A stretch of 47,445 nucleotides of DNA from DASPFV01 sp035620975 (GCA_035620975.1 DASPFV010000170.1:1-47445), one strand, 5' to 3'; shown: positions 1 through 8,927, counted from the stretch's first letter. Notes: a model not told the origin generated them from the sequence alone. Program-made: numbers and translations.

Positions 1-1119
1 GGCCGCCGCGAAGCTGACGAGCACCCCCTGTGCGACCACGGCCGCCGGCAGGTGGTACTGCAACGTCGGGAACCGGAAGAAGTCGTTGTAGATCGACGTC
101 ATGCCCGAACCGAGCCACGCGCCGAAGACGGTGCCGATCACCGCGCCCGCCGTGCCGATGACGAGGCTCAGCTTCGTGTAGTGCCAGCCCAGCTCCCGGT
201 TCGTGTAGCCCAGCGCCTTCAGGGCCGCGATCTGCTCGCGCTGCACCGAGACGATCCGCGTCAGGACGACGTTGAGCAGGAAGGCGGCCACCAGCAGGAA
301 CACGATCGGCAGCACGAAGCCGACGCTCTGCAGCTGCGTCAGCTCGTTGTCGAGGAACCAGTGGGACGTCTGGCGCGCCCGGGGCTGCGCGCCGAGCCCG
401 CCGTACGGCTGCAGCAGGCGGTCCAGCCGCGCGATCACGTCCGGCTCCGACGCGCCGGGCAGGAGCGTGAGCGAGAGGTCGTTGAACCCCCCTTCCATGT
501 CGAACGCCGCCGCCAGCCCTCGCCAGTGCATCCAGAACACGCCGAAGCGCGAATCGTCGGGGATCAGCTCGCCGGGCCTGATGCTGTAGACGTACTCGGG
601 CGACAGCGCCACGCCCACGATGGTCAGCTCCCGCCGCCGCCCGTTGATGATGGCCCCCAGACGATCTCCGGGGCCGAGGTCCCGCGCGATCGCGAACGCC
701 TCGCTGACGAGGACCTCGTCGGGGTGCCCTGGCGCCGGATAACGCCCCCGCCGCAGGAAGACGTCGTTCAGAGACGGCCGCGGCGGGATCTCGATCCCGA
801 TCAGCCGGCCACTCGCCGGCTCGGTCAGATCGGGCACGTCCAGCGTCACCTCGACGACGACGCGGGCCTCCGCACGCGCAACACCCGGGATGGCCGCCGC
901 CCGCTCGCGCAGCGCGAGCGGCGCGCGAATGAGCATCGCGAACACGTGCGCGAACCGGTACCGCTCGTAGTAGGTCTGCTGCGTGAGCCTCAGCGAGGAG
1001 AACGTGCTGAGGTACATGACGAACATCGCCACGCCGGCCCCGATCACCAGGCTGATCGCCAGCGCCTGCCCCTTCAGGCTCCACAGGTCCCGGGCCAGCT
1101 TGCGGTCGAGCGGTCTCAC
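1..1119 (-). CDS. FtsX/MacB-like ABC transporter permease (N-terminal part, runs off the window)
   Basis: Membrane subunit of an ABC system, presumably paired with the ATPase encoded just upstream. I translated 373 open codons from a GTG at 1119 to the left edge with no stop. The order is a short cytoplasmic start, one membrane helix near residues 21-40, a long extracytoplasmic domain, then a helix near 260-283. That helix is followed by VQREQIAALKALGY, which resembles the conserved FtsX-domain turn, and by another helix. The start overlaps the ATPase stop by four bases (GTGA), so translational coupling is likely. The MacB/DevC/Lol-type families share this plan; the C-terminal helices lie outside the window and the substrate is unknown. 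Confidence 0.88.
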   Translation of the reverse strand, partial: MRPLDRKLARDLWSLKGQALAISLVIGAGVAMFVMYLSTFSSLRLTQQTYYERYRFAHVFAMLIRAPLALRERAAAIPGVARAEARVVVEVTLDVPDLTEPASGRLIGIEIPPRPSLNDVFLRRGRYPAPGHPDEVLVSEAFAIARDLGPGDRLGAIINGRRRELTIVGVALSPEYVYSIRPGELIPDDSRFGVFWMHWRGLAAAFDMEGGFNDLSLTLLPGASEPDVIARLDRLLQPYGGLGAQPRARQTSHWFLDNELTQLQSVGFVLPIVFLLVAAFLLNVVLTRIVSVQREQIAALKALGYTNRELGWHYTKLSLVIGTAGAVIGTVFGAWLGSGMTSIYNDFFRFPTLQYHLPAAVVAQGVLVSFAAA

Positions 1120-1829
1120 CAGCTCAGCTCTGACGCCTTCTGCTTCCGCTCGTTCCGCCGGATGTTCGAGATCCGGCCGTCGAACAGCGAGACGACGCGG
1201 TCGGCCATCCCCGCGACTGCCGCGTTGTGCGTGATCACCGCCGTCGTGGTGCCGAGCTCGCGGTTCACCTGGTCGATGGCGTCCAGCACCAGGACGCCGG
1301 TCGAGATGTCGAGTGCGCCGGTCGGCTCGTCGCACAGCAGCACGTCCGGCCGCTTGGCCACGGCGCGGGCGATGGCCACCCGCTGCTGCTCGCCGCCCGA
1401 GAGCTGCGAGGGGAAGTGGTCGAGCCGCTCGCCGAGGTTCACGAGCCGCAGCGCCGCCTCCGGGGCCATAGGATCCTCGACGATGTCCGTGACGAGCGCG
1501 ACGTTCTCGCGCGCCGTGAGGCTGGGAATCAGGTTGTAGAACTGGAACACGAACCCGACGTGCCGCCGGCGGTACATCGTGAGTGCGCGCTCGCCGGCCG
1601 TGGTGAGGTTCTGACCCCGGTACGTCACCGAGCCGGAGGTCGGCACGTCGAGGCCGCCGAGGATGTTGAGCAGCGTCGACTTGCCGCTGCCGGAGGGCCC
1701 GAGCAGGACGAGGAACTCCGACTCGAAGAGGTCGAGGCTGACGCCGCGCAGCGCGTGCACGTCCACCTCGCCCATGTGATAGACCTTCGTGATCTCACGC
1801 GCGACGAAGACGGCTTCCGCGTCCGGCAT
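1116..1829 (-). CDS. ABC transporter ATP-binding protein (LolD/MacB type)
   Basis: ATPase that would power the adjacent permease from the cytoplasmic face. The 237-residue protein has every expected motif: Walker A GPSGSGKST (44-52), Q-loop Gln96, signature LSGGEQQ (143-149), Walker B VLLCDE (163-168, catalytic Glu168), D-loop GALD and switch His201. The ATG at 1829 was chosen because the family's N-terminus begins there and because it overlaps the upstream methyltransferase stop as TGATG. A longer reading frame upstream only shadows the methyltransferase. Family membership is clear. Export of a lipoprotein, lipid or small molecule cannot be decided from this sequence. Confidence 0.95.
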   Translation of the reverse strand: MPDAEAVFVAREITKVYHMGEVDVHALRGVSLDLFESEFLVLLGPSGSGKSTLLNILGGLDVPTSGSVTYRGQNLTTAGERALTMYRRRHVGFVFQFYNLIPSLTARENVALVTDIVEDPMAPEAALRLVNLGERLDHFPSQLSGGEQQRVAIARAVAKRPDVLLCDEPTGALDISTGVLVLDAIDQVNRELGTTTAVITHNAAVAGMADRVVSLFDGRISNIRRNERKQKASELSW

Positions 1830-2476
1830 CAGCGTCGCACGAGCCGCTTCTCGACGCACCAGGTCGTCATGCACCGCTGCCCCTGGACGATGGTGGTCTT
1901 CAGCGGATCGGTGAGCGCGCCGCCGAGGCGGGCCGTCCATTCCAGGAGCAGCGGCTCGTCGGCGACGAAGCGATCCGTCCCGTCGGGCAGCCGCATGCGC
2001 CCGCGCGCGGCCGGCAGCCGCGCCTCCAGCCCGATGCTCGACGCCAGCCGCGCGAAGAACAGCCCGCCGGGTGCGAGCACGCGCCAGAGCTCCGACACCA
2101 TCCGTCCGAAATGGACCTCGTCGTCCGCGAAGTGCAGCAGGGCGCTCGCCAGGACGGCGTCGAACGCGCCGTCCGGCCAGGGCAGCGCCTCGACCGCGCC
2201 CTGTACGACGTTGTCGGCCGGCAGTTGCGGCGCCAGCCGCGCGAGCAGCCGGCGTACGGCCGCAACCGCGGCAGGATCGAGGTCGACCGCGCAGATGTCG
2301 TAGCCCCGCTGGAGGAAGTAGGGCAGGTTGCGGCCGCCGCCACACCCGGCGTCGAGGACGCGCCGCCGGGCGTCGAACGCGCCCCGGAGGAGCTGATCGA
2401 ACAGATAGATGTCAATCGCGCCAACCAGCGTCTGGAGTTCGGCCGAGACAGGCTCGAGGGCGTCGGGAGTGCTCAC
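1829..2476 (-). CDS. Class I SAM-dependent methyltransferase
   Basis: Predicted cytoplasmic methyltransferase of 215 residues. SAM motif I is VLDAGCGGG (40-48), followed by the acidic ribose-binding strand ICAVDLDP (61-68), a PDGAFD segment (101-106) and the LWRVLAPGG motif around 130-138, as in the Methyltransf_11/UbiE-like fold. A GTG start at 2476 fits the usual N-terminus; a longer frame upstream has low-complexity Ser/Arg-rich sequence and is not credible. It is the first gene of a tightly overlapped minus-strand set with the ABC ATPase and permease, so its substrate may be handled by that transporter (inference). The target is unknown. Confidence 0.85.
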   Translation of the reverse strand: MSTPDALEPVSAELQTLVGAIDIYLFDQLLRGAFDARRRVLDAGCGGGRNLPYFLQRGYDICAVDLDPAAVAAVRRLLARLAPQLPADNVVQGAVEALPWPDGAFDAVLASALLHFADDEVHFGRMVSELWRVLAPGGLFFARLASSIGLEARLPAARGRMRLPDGTDRFVADEPLLLEWTARLGGALTDPLKTTIVQGQRCMTTWCVEKRLVRR

Positions 2477-2534
2477 GCGTCCGCAGCCTTCATTGTATGG
2501 CACGCGTGCGCGCAGCTGAGGCAAGATAGGGCCC

Positions 2535-4022
2535 ATGCTCCGGCGCATTCTGAAGGTTGTCGCGTTCTCGGTGCTCGCGCTCGTGCTGGCCGGCGCGGTG
2601 CTGTTCGCCTTCGGCCTCCGCATCGTCCTCGACGGCGGCGGTTCGCCCCACCTGCGGTTCGTGCCGTCCGATCGCGCGCAGCTCGAGGCCATCGCCCGTC
2701 ACCGCGAGGCGCAGCGAAGCCCGTCGCCTCAGCCGGCGACCGCCGCCGACCCGCCCGCCGACCGCGAGCCGCCTGCGGCGCCGCCGCCGCCAGCGGATAC
2801 GCCGGCAGCCGGCCCTGCCGCGGCGCGTCCCGATCCGCCGACCCGACGCGCGTTCTGGACCGACTTCCGCGGCCCGCGCCGCGACGGCCACTACACCGAG
2901 CGCAGCATCGAGACGGCCTGGCCGGCCCGGGGCCTCGTTCCCATCTGGAAGCAGCCGGTTGGAGGCGGCTACGCGTCATTCGCCGTCGCCCACGGGCGTG
3001 CGTTCACGATCGAGCAGCGCGGCGACGAGGAAGTGGCCGCCGCCTACGACGTCGCGACAGGCCGCGAGCTGTGGACGAACCGCTGGAAGGCCCGTTTCTC
3101 GGAGCTGATGGGCGGACCCGGCCCGCGCGCGACGCCCACCTGGTTCGACGGCCACGTGTACGTCCTCGGCGGCGACGGCGAGCTGCGCTGCCTGGACGAC
3201 GGAGATGGCCGGCTCGTCTGGCGAACCAACATCCTCGAGGACGCCGGCGCGACGAACCTGCAGTGGGGCATGTCCGCTTCGCCGCTGATTGTGGACGACA
3301 CGGTCGTGGTGCTGCCGGGCGGATCCAACAACACGTCCGTCGTCGCCTACGATCGCCGCACCGGCGCGCAGGCGTGGGCCGCCCTGCCGGATCGTCAGTC
3401 GTACTCCTCGCCGATGCTCGTCACGATCGGTGGCGTGCGGCAGGTGCTCGTGTTCAGCGCCTCGCGGCTCATGGGCCTCACGCCGGATCGGGGCCAGGTC
3501 CTGTGGGAGTACCCCTGGACGACACAACCGGAGGTCAACGCCTCGCAGCCGCTGCTCATCGGCGACAACCGGGTGTTCGTCTCGACCGGCTATGGCACCG
3601 GCGCCGCCGTGATCGAGCTGACCCGTACGGACGGCCGATTCGACGTGCGGGAGGTCTGGCGGAACATCCGGATGAAGAACCAGTTCACCAGCTCGGTGCT
3701 GCACGAGGGCTTCATCTACGGGCTGGACGAGGCGATCCTGGCGTGCGTCGACGCCGCGACCGGCGAGCTGAAATGGAAGGGCGGACGCTACGGCTACGGC
3801 CAGGTGCTGCTCGCCAGCGGCCACCTCATCGTCCTCACCGAGGCGGGCGAGCTCGCGCTCGTTCGCGCCACGCCCGACCGGCACGTGGAGCTCGCACGGT
3901 TCCCGGTGCTCGACGGAAAGGGCTGGAACCACCCGGCGATGGCCGACGGGTACCTGCTGGTCCGGACCGACACCGAGATGGCGGGGTTCGACCTGCGCCC
4001 GGGTCGCCGATCGGCCCGCTGA
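2535..4022 (+). CDS. Membrane-anchored PQQ-like beta-propeller protein
   Basis: A 495-residue protein with an N-terminal helix (about 5-27), a Pro/Ala-rich linker (about 60-105), and then repeated strands with the WxF/ATGELxW pattern of the PQQ-binding-like eight-bladed propeller (for example AATGELKWKGG near the C-terminus). Such proteins in this kind of genome are usually periplasmic, held by an uncleaved anchor. I see no clear quinoprotein active-site residues, so enzyme activity is doubtful and a binding or scaffold role (BamB-like fold) is equally possible. The gene starts 58 bp from the divergent methyltransferase, so the two share a promoter region. Confidence 0.85.
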   Translation: MLRRILKVVAFSVLALVLAGAVLFAFGLRIVLDGGGSPHLRFVPSDRAQLEAIARHREAQRSPSPQPATAADPPADREPPAAPPPPADTPAAGPAAARPDPPTRRAFWTDFRGPRRDGHYTERSIETAWPARGLVPIWKQPVGGGYASFAVAHGRAFTIEQRGDEEVAAAYDVATGRELWTNRWKARFSELMGGPGPRATPTWFDGHVYVLGGDGELRCLDDGDGRLVWRTNILEDAGATNLQWGMSASPLIVDDTVVVLPGGSNNTSVVAYDRRTGAQAWAALPDRQSYSSPMLVTIGGVRQVLVFSASRLMGLTPDRGQVLWEYPWTTQPEVNASQPLLIGDNRVFVSTGYGTGAAVIELTRTDGRFDVREVWRNIRMKNQFTSSVLHEGFIYGLDEAILACVDAATGELKWKGGRYGYGQVLLASGHLIVLTEAGELALVRATPDRHVELARFPVLDGKGWNHPAMADGYLLVRTDTEMAGFDLRPGRRSAR

Positions 4023-4177
4023 ATCGCGGATTCCCGCGGGTCCTTGCTCACGCGACGCGGATTCTCGCGGGTGACTGCACGGGCGCGGACTTGTCCACCG
4101 TAGACCGACGGGGCGAAGGTGGATGTCCGCGCATTCACGCGGATTACCGGACGGTACGCGGTCCCTCAAACACGAAG
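4023..4177. repeat. Intergenic repeat stretch with dispersed hairpin repeat, copy A (4083-4125)
   Basis: Between the convergent propeller and DinB-like genes. Two near-identical GCGGATTC-C/T-CGCGGGT words occur at 4027-4060. They are followed by a roughly 43-base unit starting GCGCGGACTTGTCCACCGTA and ending GGTGGATG. TCCACC and GGTGGA pair as a hairpin. The same unit occurs inverted at 18199-18240 with only a few differences. It is too short to encode a protein and lies where convergent transcripts end. Confidence 0.75.
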
Positions 4178-4786
4178 TCAGGGCTCCGCCGGGTAGCCCG
4201 GGCTGGTCTTGACCTCCTCGATCTGCGCCGTGTGCCGCGCGCAGTGACCGCCAAGGAACAGAATCCACTGGTACCCATCGAGCATCTTCATCACGGGGTG
4301 CGGGCCCCCGTGGCTGCGCAGATCCTCGGTCGTGGTCTTCACGTACTCGATGGTCTTCTGCCGCTCGGCCAGGAAGTCCTTCAGGAGGGCGTCCCGAGTC
4401 GCCCAGCGATTCGTCGGCCGCAGCATCTCGGGCGCCTGGAACTTCGACGTCCGATCGACCACCCCCTCGATGATGCGCTTGTCCTCCAGCTTCGGCGTAT
4501 CGGCAGGGATGGCCGGGCCCTTGACGATCTTCTCGGTGATCAACTGGAACAGCGTGCCTTCGCTCACCGCGATGTGCTCGGCCGTCTCGGCGATGGACCA
4601 GCGATCGGGACCTGCCTTGAACGTCCACTGGGCCTCGGAGACGTTCTCGATCGAGTCGACGAACGTCCGGCTCGTCTCTTCCAGGTACTTGACGGCTGCG
4701 TCCCGCTCCTGGGCGGTCAGCGTCGCAGGCGGGGCGGCTGGCGCGACGGCGAGAACGGCAAGACAGAGGAGCGAGATCAGGCGCAT
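4178..4786 (-). CDS. Secreted DinB-like four-helix protein
   Basis: A 202-residue protein with an N-terminal signal peptide (about 1-19, ending AVAPAAPPA) and a DinB_2-type four-helix body. The three histidines expected for the DinB metal site are present at His71, His181 and His185. The ATG at 4786 is preferred over one 12 codons earlier because AGGAAGG lies at correct spacing before it and a good signal peptide starts there. DinB-fold proteins are often cytoplasmic thiol transferases or unknown metalloproteins; an exported version is less usual. The substrate is unknown. It faces the reductase gene at 4851 across 64 bp. Confidence 0.85.
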   Translation of the reverse strand: MRLISLLCLAVLAVAPAAPPATLTAQERDAAVKYLEETSRTFVDSIENVSEAQWTFKAGPDRWSIAETAEHIAVSEGTLFQLITEKIVKGPAIPADTPKLEDKRIIEGVVDRTSKFQAPEMLRPTNRWATRDALLKDFLAERQKTIEYVKTTTEDLRSHGGPHPVMKMLDGYQWILFLGGHCARHTAQIEEVKTSPGYPAEP

Positions 4787-4837
4787 GTGACCTTCCTGTT
4801 CGATATGAGCAGGGCGAATCATACCCCGGCTGTCTCA

Positions 4838-4843
4838 TATACT
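4838..4843 (+). promoter_or_regulatory. Candidate -10 box giving a very short leader
   Basis: TATACT ends 7 bases before the ATG at 4851. If it is the -10 element, transcription would start at or next to the start codon, giving a leaderless message. No convincing -35 box or Shine-Dalgarno sequence is visible. Confidence 0.4.
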
Positions 4844-4850
4844 GCAGGCC

Positions 4851-5735
4851 ATGTCCGAAACCATTGGCTTCATCGGCCTGGGGATCATGGGCAGGCCCAT
4901 GGCCCGCAACCTCCTGGCCAGAAGATACGCGCTCGTGGTCCACAGCCGCAGCCCCGGCCCGGTGGACGAGATCGTCTCGCTGGGCGCCGTGCGAGCCGGC
5001 TCGCCAGCCGACGTCGCGCGTCAGGCGACGCGGATCATCACCATGCTGCCGGACTCGCCCGACGTGGAGCTCGTGCTCGAGGGTCCGGAGGGGGTCTTCA
5101 GCGCCCTGCAGGCCGGCACGATCCTCATCGATACGAGCAGCATCGCGCCGGCGGTGGCCCGGCGCCTGGCTGACCGGGCGCGTGCGCGCGGCGCCACGAT
5201 GCTGGATGCCCCCGTCAGCGGCGGCGAGATTGGGGCCATCAACGCCTCGCTGTCGATCATGGTCGGCGGCGATCCGGACGCGTTCGCGGCGGTCAAGCCG
5301 ATCCTCGATGCGATGGGCAACCCCGAGCGCGTGATCCGGATCGGGGAGTCCGGGGCCGGACAGATCTGCAAGGTGTGCAACCAGATGGTCATCGGCGGCG
5401 CGTTGGCCGCGGTGAGCGAGGCGTTCGCGCTGGCGCGCAAGGCGCACATCGACCCGGCGAAGGTCCGCGAGGCACTGATGGGCGGCTTCGCCGCGAGCCG
5501 CGTGCTGGACGTGCACGGGCAGCGGATCCTGGACTCGAACTACACGCCCGGGTTCCGCGCGCAGCTCTACGCCAAGGACCTGCGCATCGCCGGCCAGACG
5601 CTCGCCGAGTACGAGTGTCCCGCCCCGGCATCCAGCGTCGTCCAGCAGCTCGTGACGTCGCTCGTGGCGTCGGGCCACGGGGCCGACGACTACTCGGCGC
5701 TGGCGACGGTGATCTTCCGCATGGCGGGGTTGTGA
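4851..5735 (+). CDS. NAD(P)-dependent beta-hydroxyacid dehydrogenase (2-hydroxy-3-oxopropionate reductase-like)
   Basis: A 294-residue member of the 6-phosphogluconate dehydrogenase/3-hydroxyisobutyrate dehydrogenase family. It has the N-terminal Rossmann motif GFIGLGIMG (6-14), the substrate-loop motif DAPVSGG (119-125) and catalytic Lys174 in GAGQICKVCNQ. The family reduces tartronate semialdehyde or related 3-carbon semialdehydes; the exact substrate cannot be fixed. The usual NN after the catalytic Lys reads Asn177-Gln178. There is no clear ribosome-binding site. No glyoxylate or glycerate genes lie nearby, so pathway assignment is weak. Confidence 0.9.
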   Translation: MSETIGFIGLGIMGRPMARNLLARRYALVVHSRSPGPVDEIVSLGAVRAGSPADVARQATRIITMLPDSPDVELVLEGPEGVFSALQAGTILIDTSSIAPAVARRLADRARARGATMLDAPVSGGEIGAINASLSIMVGGDPDAFAAVKPILDAMGNPERVIRIGESGAGQICKVCNQMVIGGALAAVSEAFALARKAHIDPAKVREALMGGFAASRVLDVHGQRILDSNYTPGFRAQLYAKDLRIAGQTLAEYECPAPASSVVQQLVTSLVASGHGADDYSALATVIFRMAGL

Positions 5736-5916
5736 GGCTGGAAAGTCAACGGACACGAGCTGCGCCCGACTTTCAGGGCTTCCTTCCCCGAGCAAATCGA
5801 CTCGAGCAGATCGATGCCACAGACCGGCGATTGATTGTTCTGGCGTCGATCAGCTGCCTGAGCAATACTGCTCCGCCGTCCTTTGCACTCAAACGTCCGC
5901 CCATGGAGGTTATGCG

Positions 5917-6378
5917 ATGAAAGTACTCATTTCCGGCCTGATCTTCCTCGCGCTGGTCGGGGCCGCTGGCGCGGCCTCGGCGCAGACCTGGAGTCCCGAG
6001 CAACAGGAGATCTGGAAGTTCGAAGAACAACAATGGCAGATGTCCAAGGACAAGGACCTGAGCTGGATCGACAAGATGGTGCACCCGAATCTCAGCTACT
6101 GGGACGTCGATCTGCCCGCGCCGCAGAACAAGGCCTCGCTCACTCGCTGGAACCGCTATAACAGCGGGACGACGACGGTCCTCGAGCAGGAGCTCTTCCC
6201 GATCTCCGTGACCATTACCGGCAACATCGCGGTCGTGCACTATCGGTACACGATGGCGCGGGAGAACCTCAAGAAGGAGCGCGAGACCGTGACCGGCCGG
6301 TACACGGACGTCCTGGTCAGGGAAGGCGGCCGCTGGCTGTTCATCAGCTGGGCAGGCGGTGAGGATCCCAAGAACTAG
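5917..6378 (+). CDS. Secreted NTF2-like / DUF4440 protein
   Basis: A 153-residue exported protein with a clear signal peptide (cleavage likely after ASA-22). The mature part has the NTF2/SnoaL-like cone pattern: a helical start with FEEQQWQMSKDKDLSWID, a Trp-rich strand region, then VTGRYTDVLVREGGRWLFISW at the end. This fold hosts many unrelated activities, so no reaction is assigned. A strong GGAGG lies before the ATG. It is 17 bp upstream of the propeller/EF-hand gene, with a hydrolase further on, suggesting one transcript. Confidence 0.85.
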   Translation: MKVLISGLIFLALVGAAGAASAQTWSPEQQEIWKFEEQQWQMSKDKDLSWIDKMVHPNLSYWDVDLPAPQNKASLTRWNRYNSGTTTVLEQELFPISVTITGNIAVVHYRYTMARENLKKERETVTGRYTDVLVREGGRWLFISWAGGEDPKN

Positions 6379-6395
6379 GCGAGCCACCGATCATC

Positions 6396-7829
6396 ATGAG
6401 CCTTGTGGAGAGGCTGATTCGGGTCGTCGGATACGGCGGCGTGCTGACATGCGTGCTCGCCACCGGCGCGGGTCACGCCTTCGGCCAGTGGCCTCAGTTC
6501 CGCGGACCCAATGGGTCCGGCGTGGATTCGAGTGAGGGCTATCCCGCCGTCTTCTCGCCCGCCCGGAACGTCGTCTGGAAGACCCCGGTGCCCCATGGGC
6601 AGTCATCGCCGGTGGTGGCTGACGGACACCTGTACGTGACCGCCAGCCACGGTGACCTGCTGCTGACGGTCTGCCTCGACGCGGAGACGGGCCGCGAGCT
6701 GTGGCGGCGCGGGCTCCGGCGCTCCCGGGTGCAGAAGGTCTATCGCGCCAACGACCCCGCTTCTCCGACCGCAGTGGCCGACACCGACGGCGTGGTGGTG
6801 TTCTTCCCCGATTTCGGTCTGGCGGCCTACACCTCTGATGGAAAGGATCGGTGGACGGTTCCTCTCGGGCCGTTCCACAGCTTCTACGGCATGGCGGGAT
6901 CCCCCATCGTCGCGGCGGATCTCGTCATTCTGCTCTGCGATCAGCGGATGGGCTCGTTCGTGCTCGCCGTCGACCGGCGAACCGGCCGGCAGCGGTGGAA
7001 ACAGGGACGAACCTCGTCGCCGGAAGGCTGGGCCACGCCGATCGTGTTCCGGCCGGCGGCAGGCCCGACGCAGTTGATCGTGCTCGGCTCGACCCGCCTC
7101 GATTCCTATGCCCTCGAGACCGGCGAATCGCGCTGGTGGATGCCGATCGGCTCCAGCGGCGCGATGGGAACCGTCGTCACCGGCGGGGAGACGCTGTATC
7201 TCTCGACGGTCGGCGGCAGCGAGCCGTCGCTGCCGACCTTCGATGCGGTTCTCGACAAGTACGACGGGAACAAGGATCGACGGCTCTCGCACGCGGAGCT
7301 CCTCCTCGACAAGGAGCTGGGCGAGCACTTCGGCTGGATCGACGCGGACTCCGACGACGTGATTACCGAAACGGAGTGGAAAACGACCAGAAATCTCGGC
7401 TCCGGCGCATCCGGAGCGGTCGCCATCCGCCCGGAGGGTGCCCGCGGTGCGCTGGATGCCTCTTCCGTGTTGTGGCGCTTCGAGAGGAACCTCCCGTACA
7501 TCCCGGCGCCGTTGCTCTATCAGAACGTTCTCTATCTGGTGAAGACCGGAGGGATCGTCACCTCGCTCGATCCGGCGACCGGCCGCCTTTTGAAGGAGGG
7601 GCGCGCCCCGGGGGCTCTGGGACCGTATTACGCGTCGCCGGTTGCCGCCGACGGCAAGGTCTTCCTGACCAGCACCGAAGGCAAGATCACCGTGCTGAAG
7701 GCCGCCGGCGACTGGCAGGTGCTGGAGGTCAACGATATCGGCGAGGAGATCCACGCCACGCCAGCCCTCGCAGGCGGCCGCGTTTTCGTCCGCACGCGGA
7801 GCAGCATGTACTGTTTCGGGGGCAACTAG
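6396..7829 (+). CDS. Secreted PQQ-like propeller protein with two EF-hands
   Basis: A 477-residue exported protein. A signal peptide (about 1-31) leads into WPQFRGPNGSG, the hallmark opening of secreted PQQ-like propellers in Acidobacteria and Planctomycetes. Propeller strands with ETGRELW and DPATGRL words surround an inserted calcium-binding pair: EF loop 1 at 290-301 (D-x-N-x-D...E) and EF loop 2 at 316-327 (D-x-D-x-D...E). Both loops keep the acidic ligands. The insert probably stabilises the propeller through Ca2+ (inference). The partner and activity are unknown. It is cotranscribed in spacing with the genes on either side. Confidence 0.88.
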   Translation: MSLVERLIRVVGYGGVLTCVLATGAGHAFGQWPQFRGPNGSGVDSSEGYPAVFSPARNVVWKTPVPHGQSSPVVADGHLYVTASHGDLLLTVCLDAETGRELWRRGLRRSRVQKVYRANDPASPTAVADTDGVVVFFPDFGLAAYTSDGKDRWTVPLGPFHSFYGMAGSPIVAADLVILLCDQRMGSFVLAVDRRTGRQRWKQGRTSSPEGWATPIVFRPAAGPTQLIVLGSTRLDSYALETGESRWWMPIGSSGAMGTVVTGGETLYLSTVGGSEPSLPTFDAVLDKYDGNKDRRLSHAELLLDKELGEHFGWIDADSDDVITETEWKTTRNLGSGASGAVAIRPEGARGALDASSVLWRFERNLPYIPAPLLYQNVLYLVKTGGIVTSLDPATGRLLKEGRAPGALGPYYASPVAADGKVFLTSTEGKITVLKAAGDWQVLEVNDIGEEIHATPALAGGRVFVRTRSSMYCFGGN

Positions 7830-7862
7830 CAGCGACGGCAGCGATCGTGAGCCTGGCTACAG

Positions 7863-8825
7863 ATGAGCGATGAGTATTTCGATTGCCGCGGCCGCCCGGA
7901 TGTTCTCGCCGGGGGCGTTCGAATGGTCCCTGTCACGACGCCCGCGGGCACGTTCCGGGTGTGGACCAAGCGCGTCGGGAACAACCCGCGGATCAAGCTC
8001 CTGCTGCTGCACGGCGGCCCTGGGGCGACGCACGAATGCTTCGAGGCGTTCGACAGCTATCTGCCGTTCGAGGGGATCGAGTACTACTACTACGACCAGC
8101 TCGGCTCCTACTACAGCGACCAGCCCGAGATGACCGACGACCTGCTCGCCCTGCCACGCTTCGTGGACGAGGTCGAGCAGGTGCGGCAGGCCCTGGGCCT
8201 CGATCGCGGCAACTTCTACCTGCTCGGGCACTCGTGGGGCGGCATCCTGGCGATTGAGTACGCGCTGGCGCACCAGGATCACCTGAAAGCGCTCATCATC
8301 TCCAACATGATGGCCGGCATCCCTCAATACAACGAGTACGCCGAGCGCGTGCTGATGCCGGCGATGGACCAGGCGGTGCTGAGGGAGCTCGAGCAGATGG
8401 AGTCCGAGGGGCGCCACGAGGATCCGCGGTACATGGAACTCATGATCCCGCATCACTACGAGCAGCACGTCCTGCGGATGCCTGCCGACCAGTGGCCGGA
8501 CCCCATCGCCCGCACGTTCAAGCACCTGAACGCGAAGGTCTACGTCCCGATGCAGGGACCGAGCGAGCTCGGCGCGGGTGGCAAGCTGCTGACCTGGGAC
8601 CGGTCGGCGGACCTGGAGCGCATCACGGTCCCGACGCTCACGATCGGCGCCGCGTTCGACACCATGGATCCGAAGCACATGGAGTGGATGGCCACGCAGC
8701 TGCCGCGCGGACGCCACCTGCATTGCCCGCGTGGCAGCCACCTCGACATGTACGACGATCAGCAGACTTACATGACGGGGCTGGTGCGGTTCATCAGGGA
8801 CGTAGACAGCGGCGCCGTCGCCTGA
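7863..8825 (+). CDS. Proline iminopeptidase (alpha/beta hydrolase, S33)
   Basis: A 320-residue enzyme that would release N-terminal proline from peptides. It has the oxyanion motif HGGPG (50-54), nucleophile elbow GHSWGG (122-127, Ser124), acid Asp266 and base His293, matching the MEROPS S33 layout. No signal peptide is visible, so it should be cytoplasmic and act on imported peptides. It starts 33 bp after the propeller/EF-hand gene. The family also contains amino-acid amidases, so the preferred residue is not certain. Confidence 0.92.
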   Translation: MSDEYFDCRGRPDVLAGGVRMVPVTTPAGTFRVWTKRVGNNPRIKLLLLHGGPGATHECFEAFDSYLPFEGIEYYYYDQLGSYYSDQPEMTDDLLALPRFVDEVEQVRQALGLDRGNFYLLGHSWGGILAIEYALAHQDHLKALIISNMMAGIPQYNEYAERVLMPAMDQAVLRELEQMESEGRHEDPRYMELMIPHHYEQHVLRMPADQWPDPIARTFKHLNAKVYVPMQGPSELGAGGKLLTWDRSADLERITVPTLTIGAAFDTMDPKHMEWMATQLPRGRHLHCPRGSHLDMYDDQQTYMTGLVRFIRDVDSGAVA

Positions 8826-8927
8826 CGGCGGCCGTCCCGGGCACGAAGGCCCTTGCGGGCATGTCACTGAAGCACACATCGACAGCGCGTGCGCCGTCAG
8901 GGACTCGTTGGGTAGCCCGTCCTTCCC

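Noticed and set aside
52..1539. Plus-strand open frame at the left edge
   Set aside because: Antisense to the permease and ABC ATPase, both of which have clear motifs.
2111..5173. Long plus-strand open frame across several genes
   Set aside because: Runs antisense to the methyltransferase and out of frame with the propeller gene; low-complexity translation and no motifs.
2976..5795. Long minus-strand open frame of over 900 codons
   Set aside because: Shadow of the propeller and dehydrogenase genes on the other strand; no recognisable domain.
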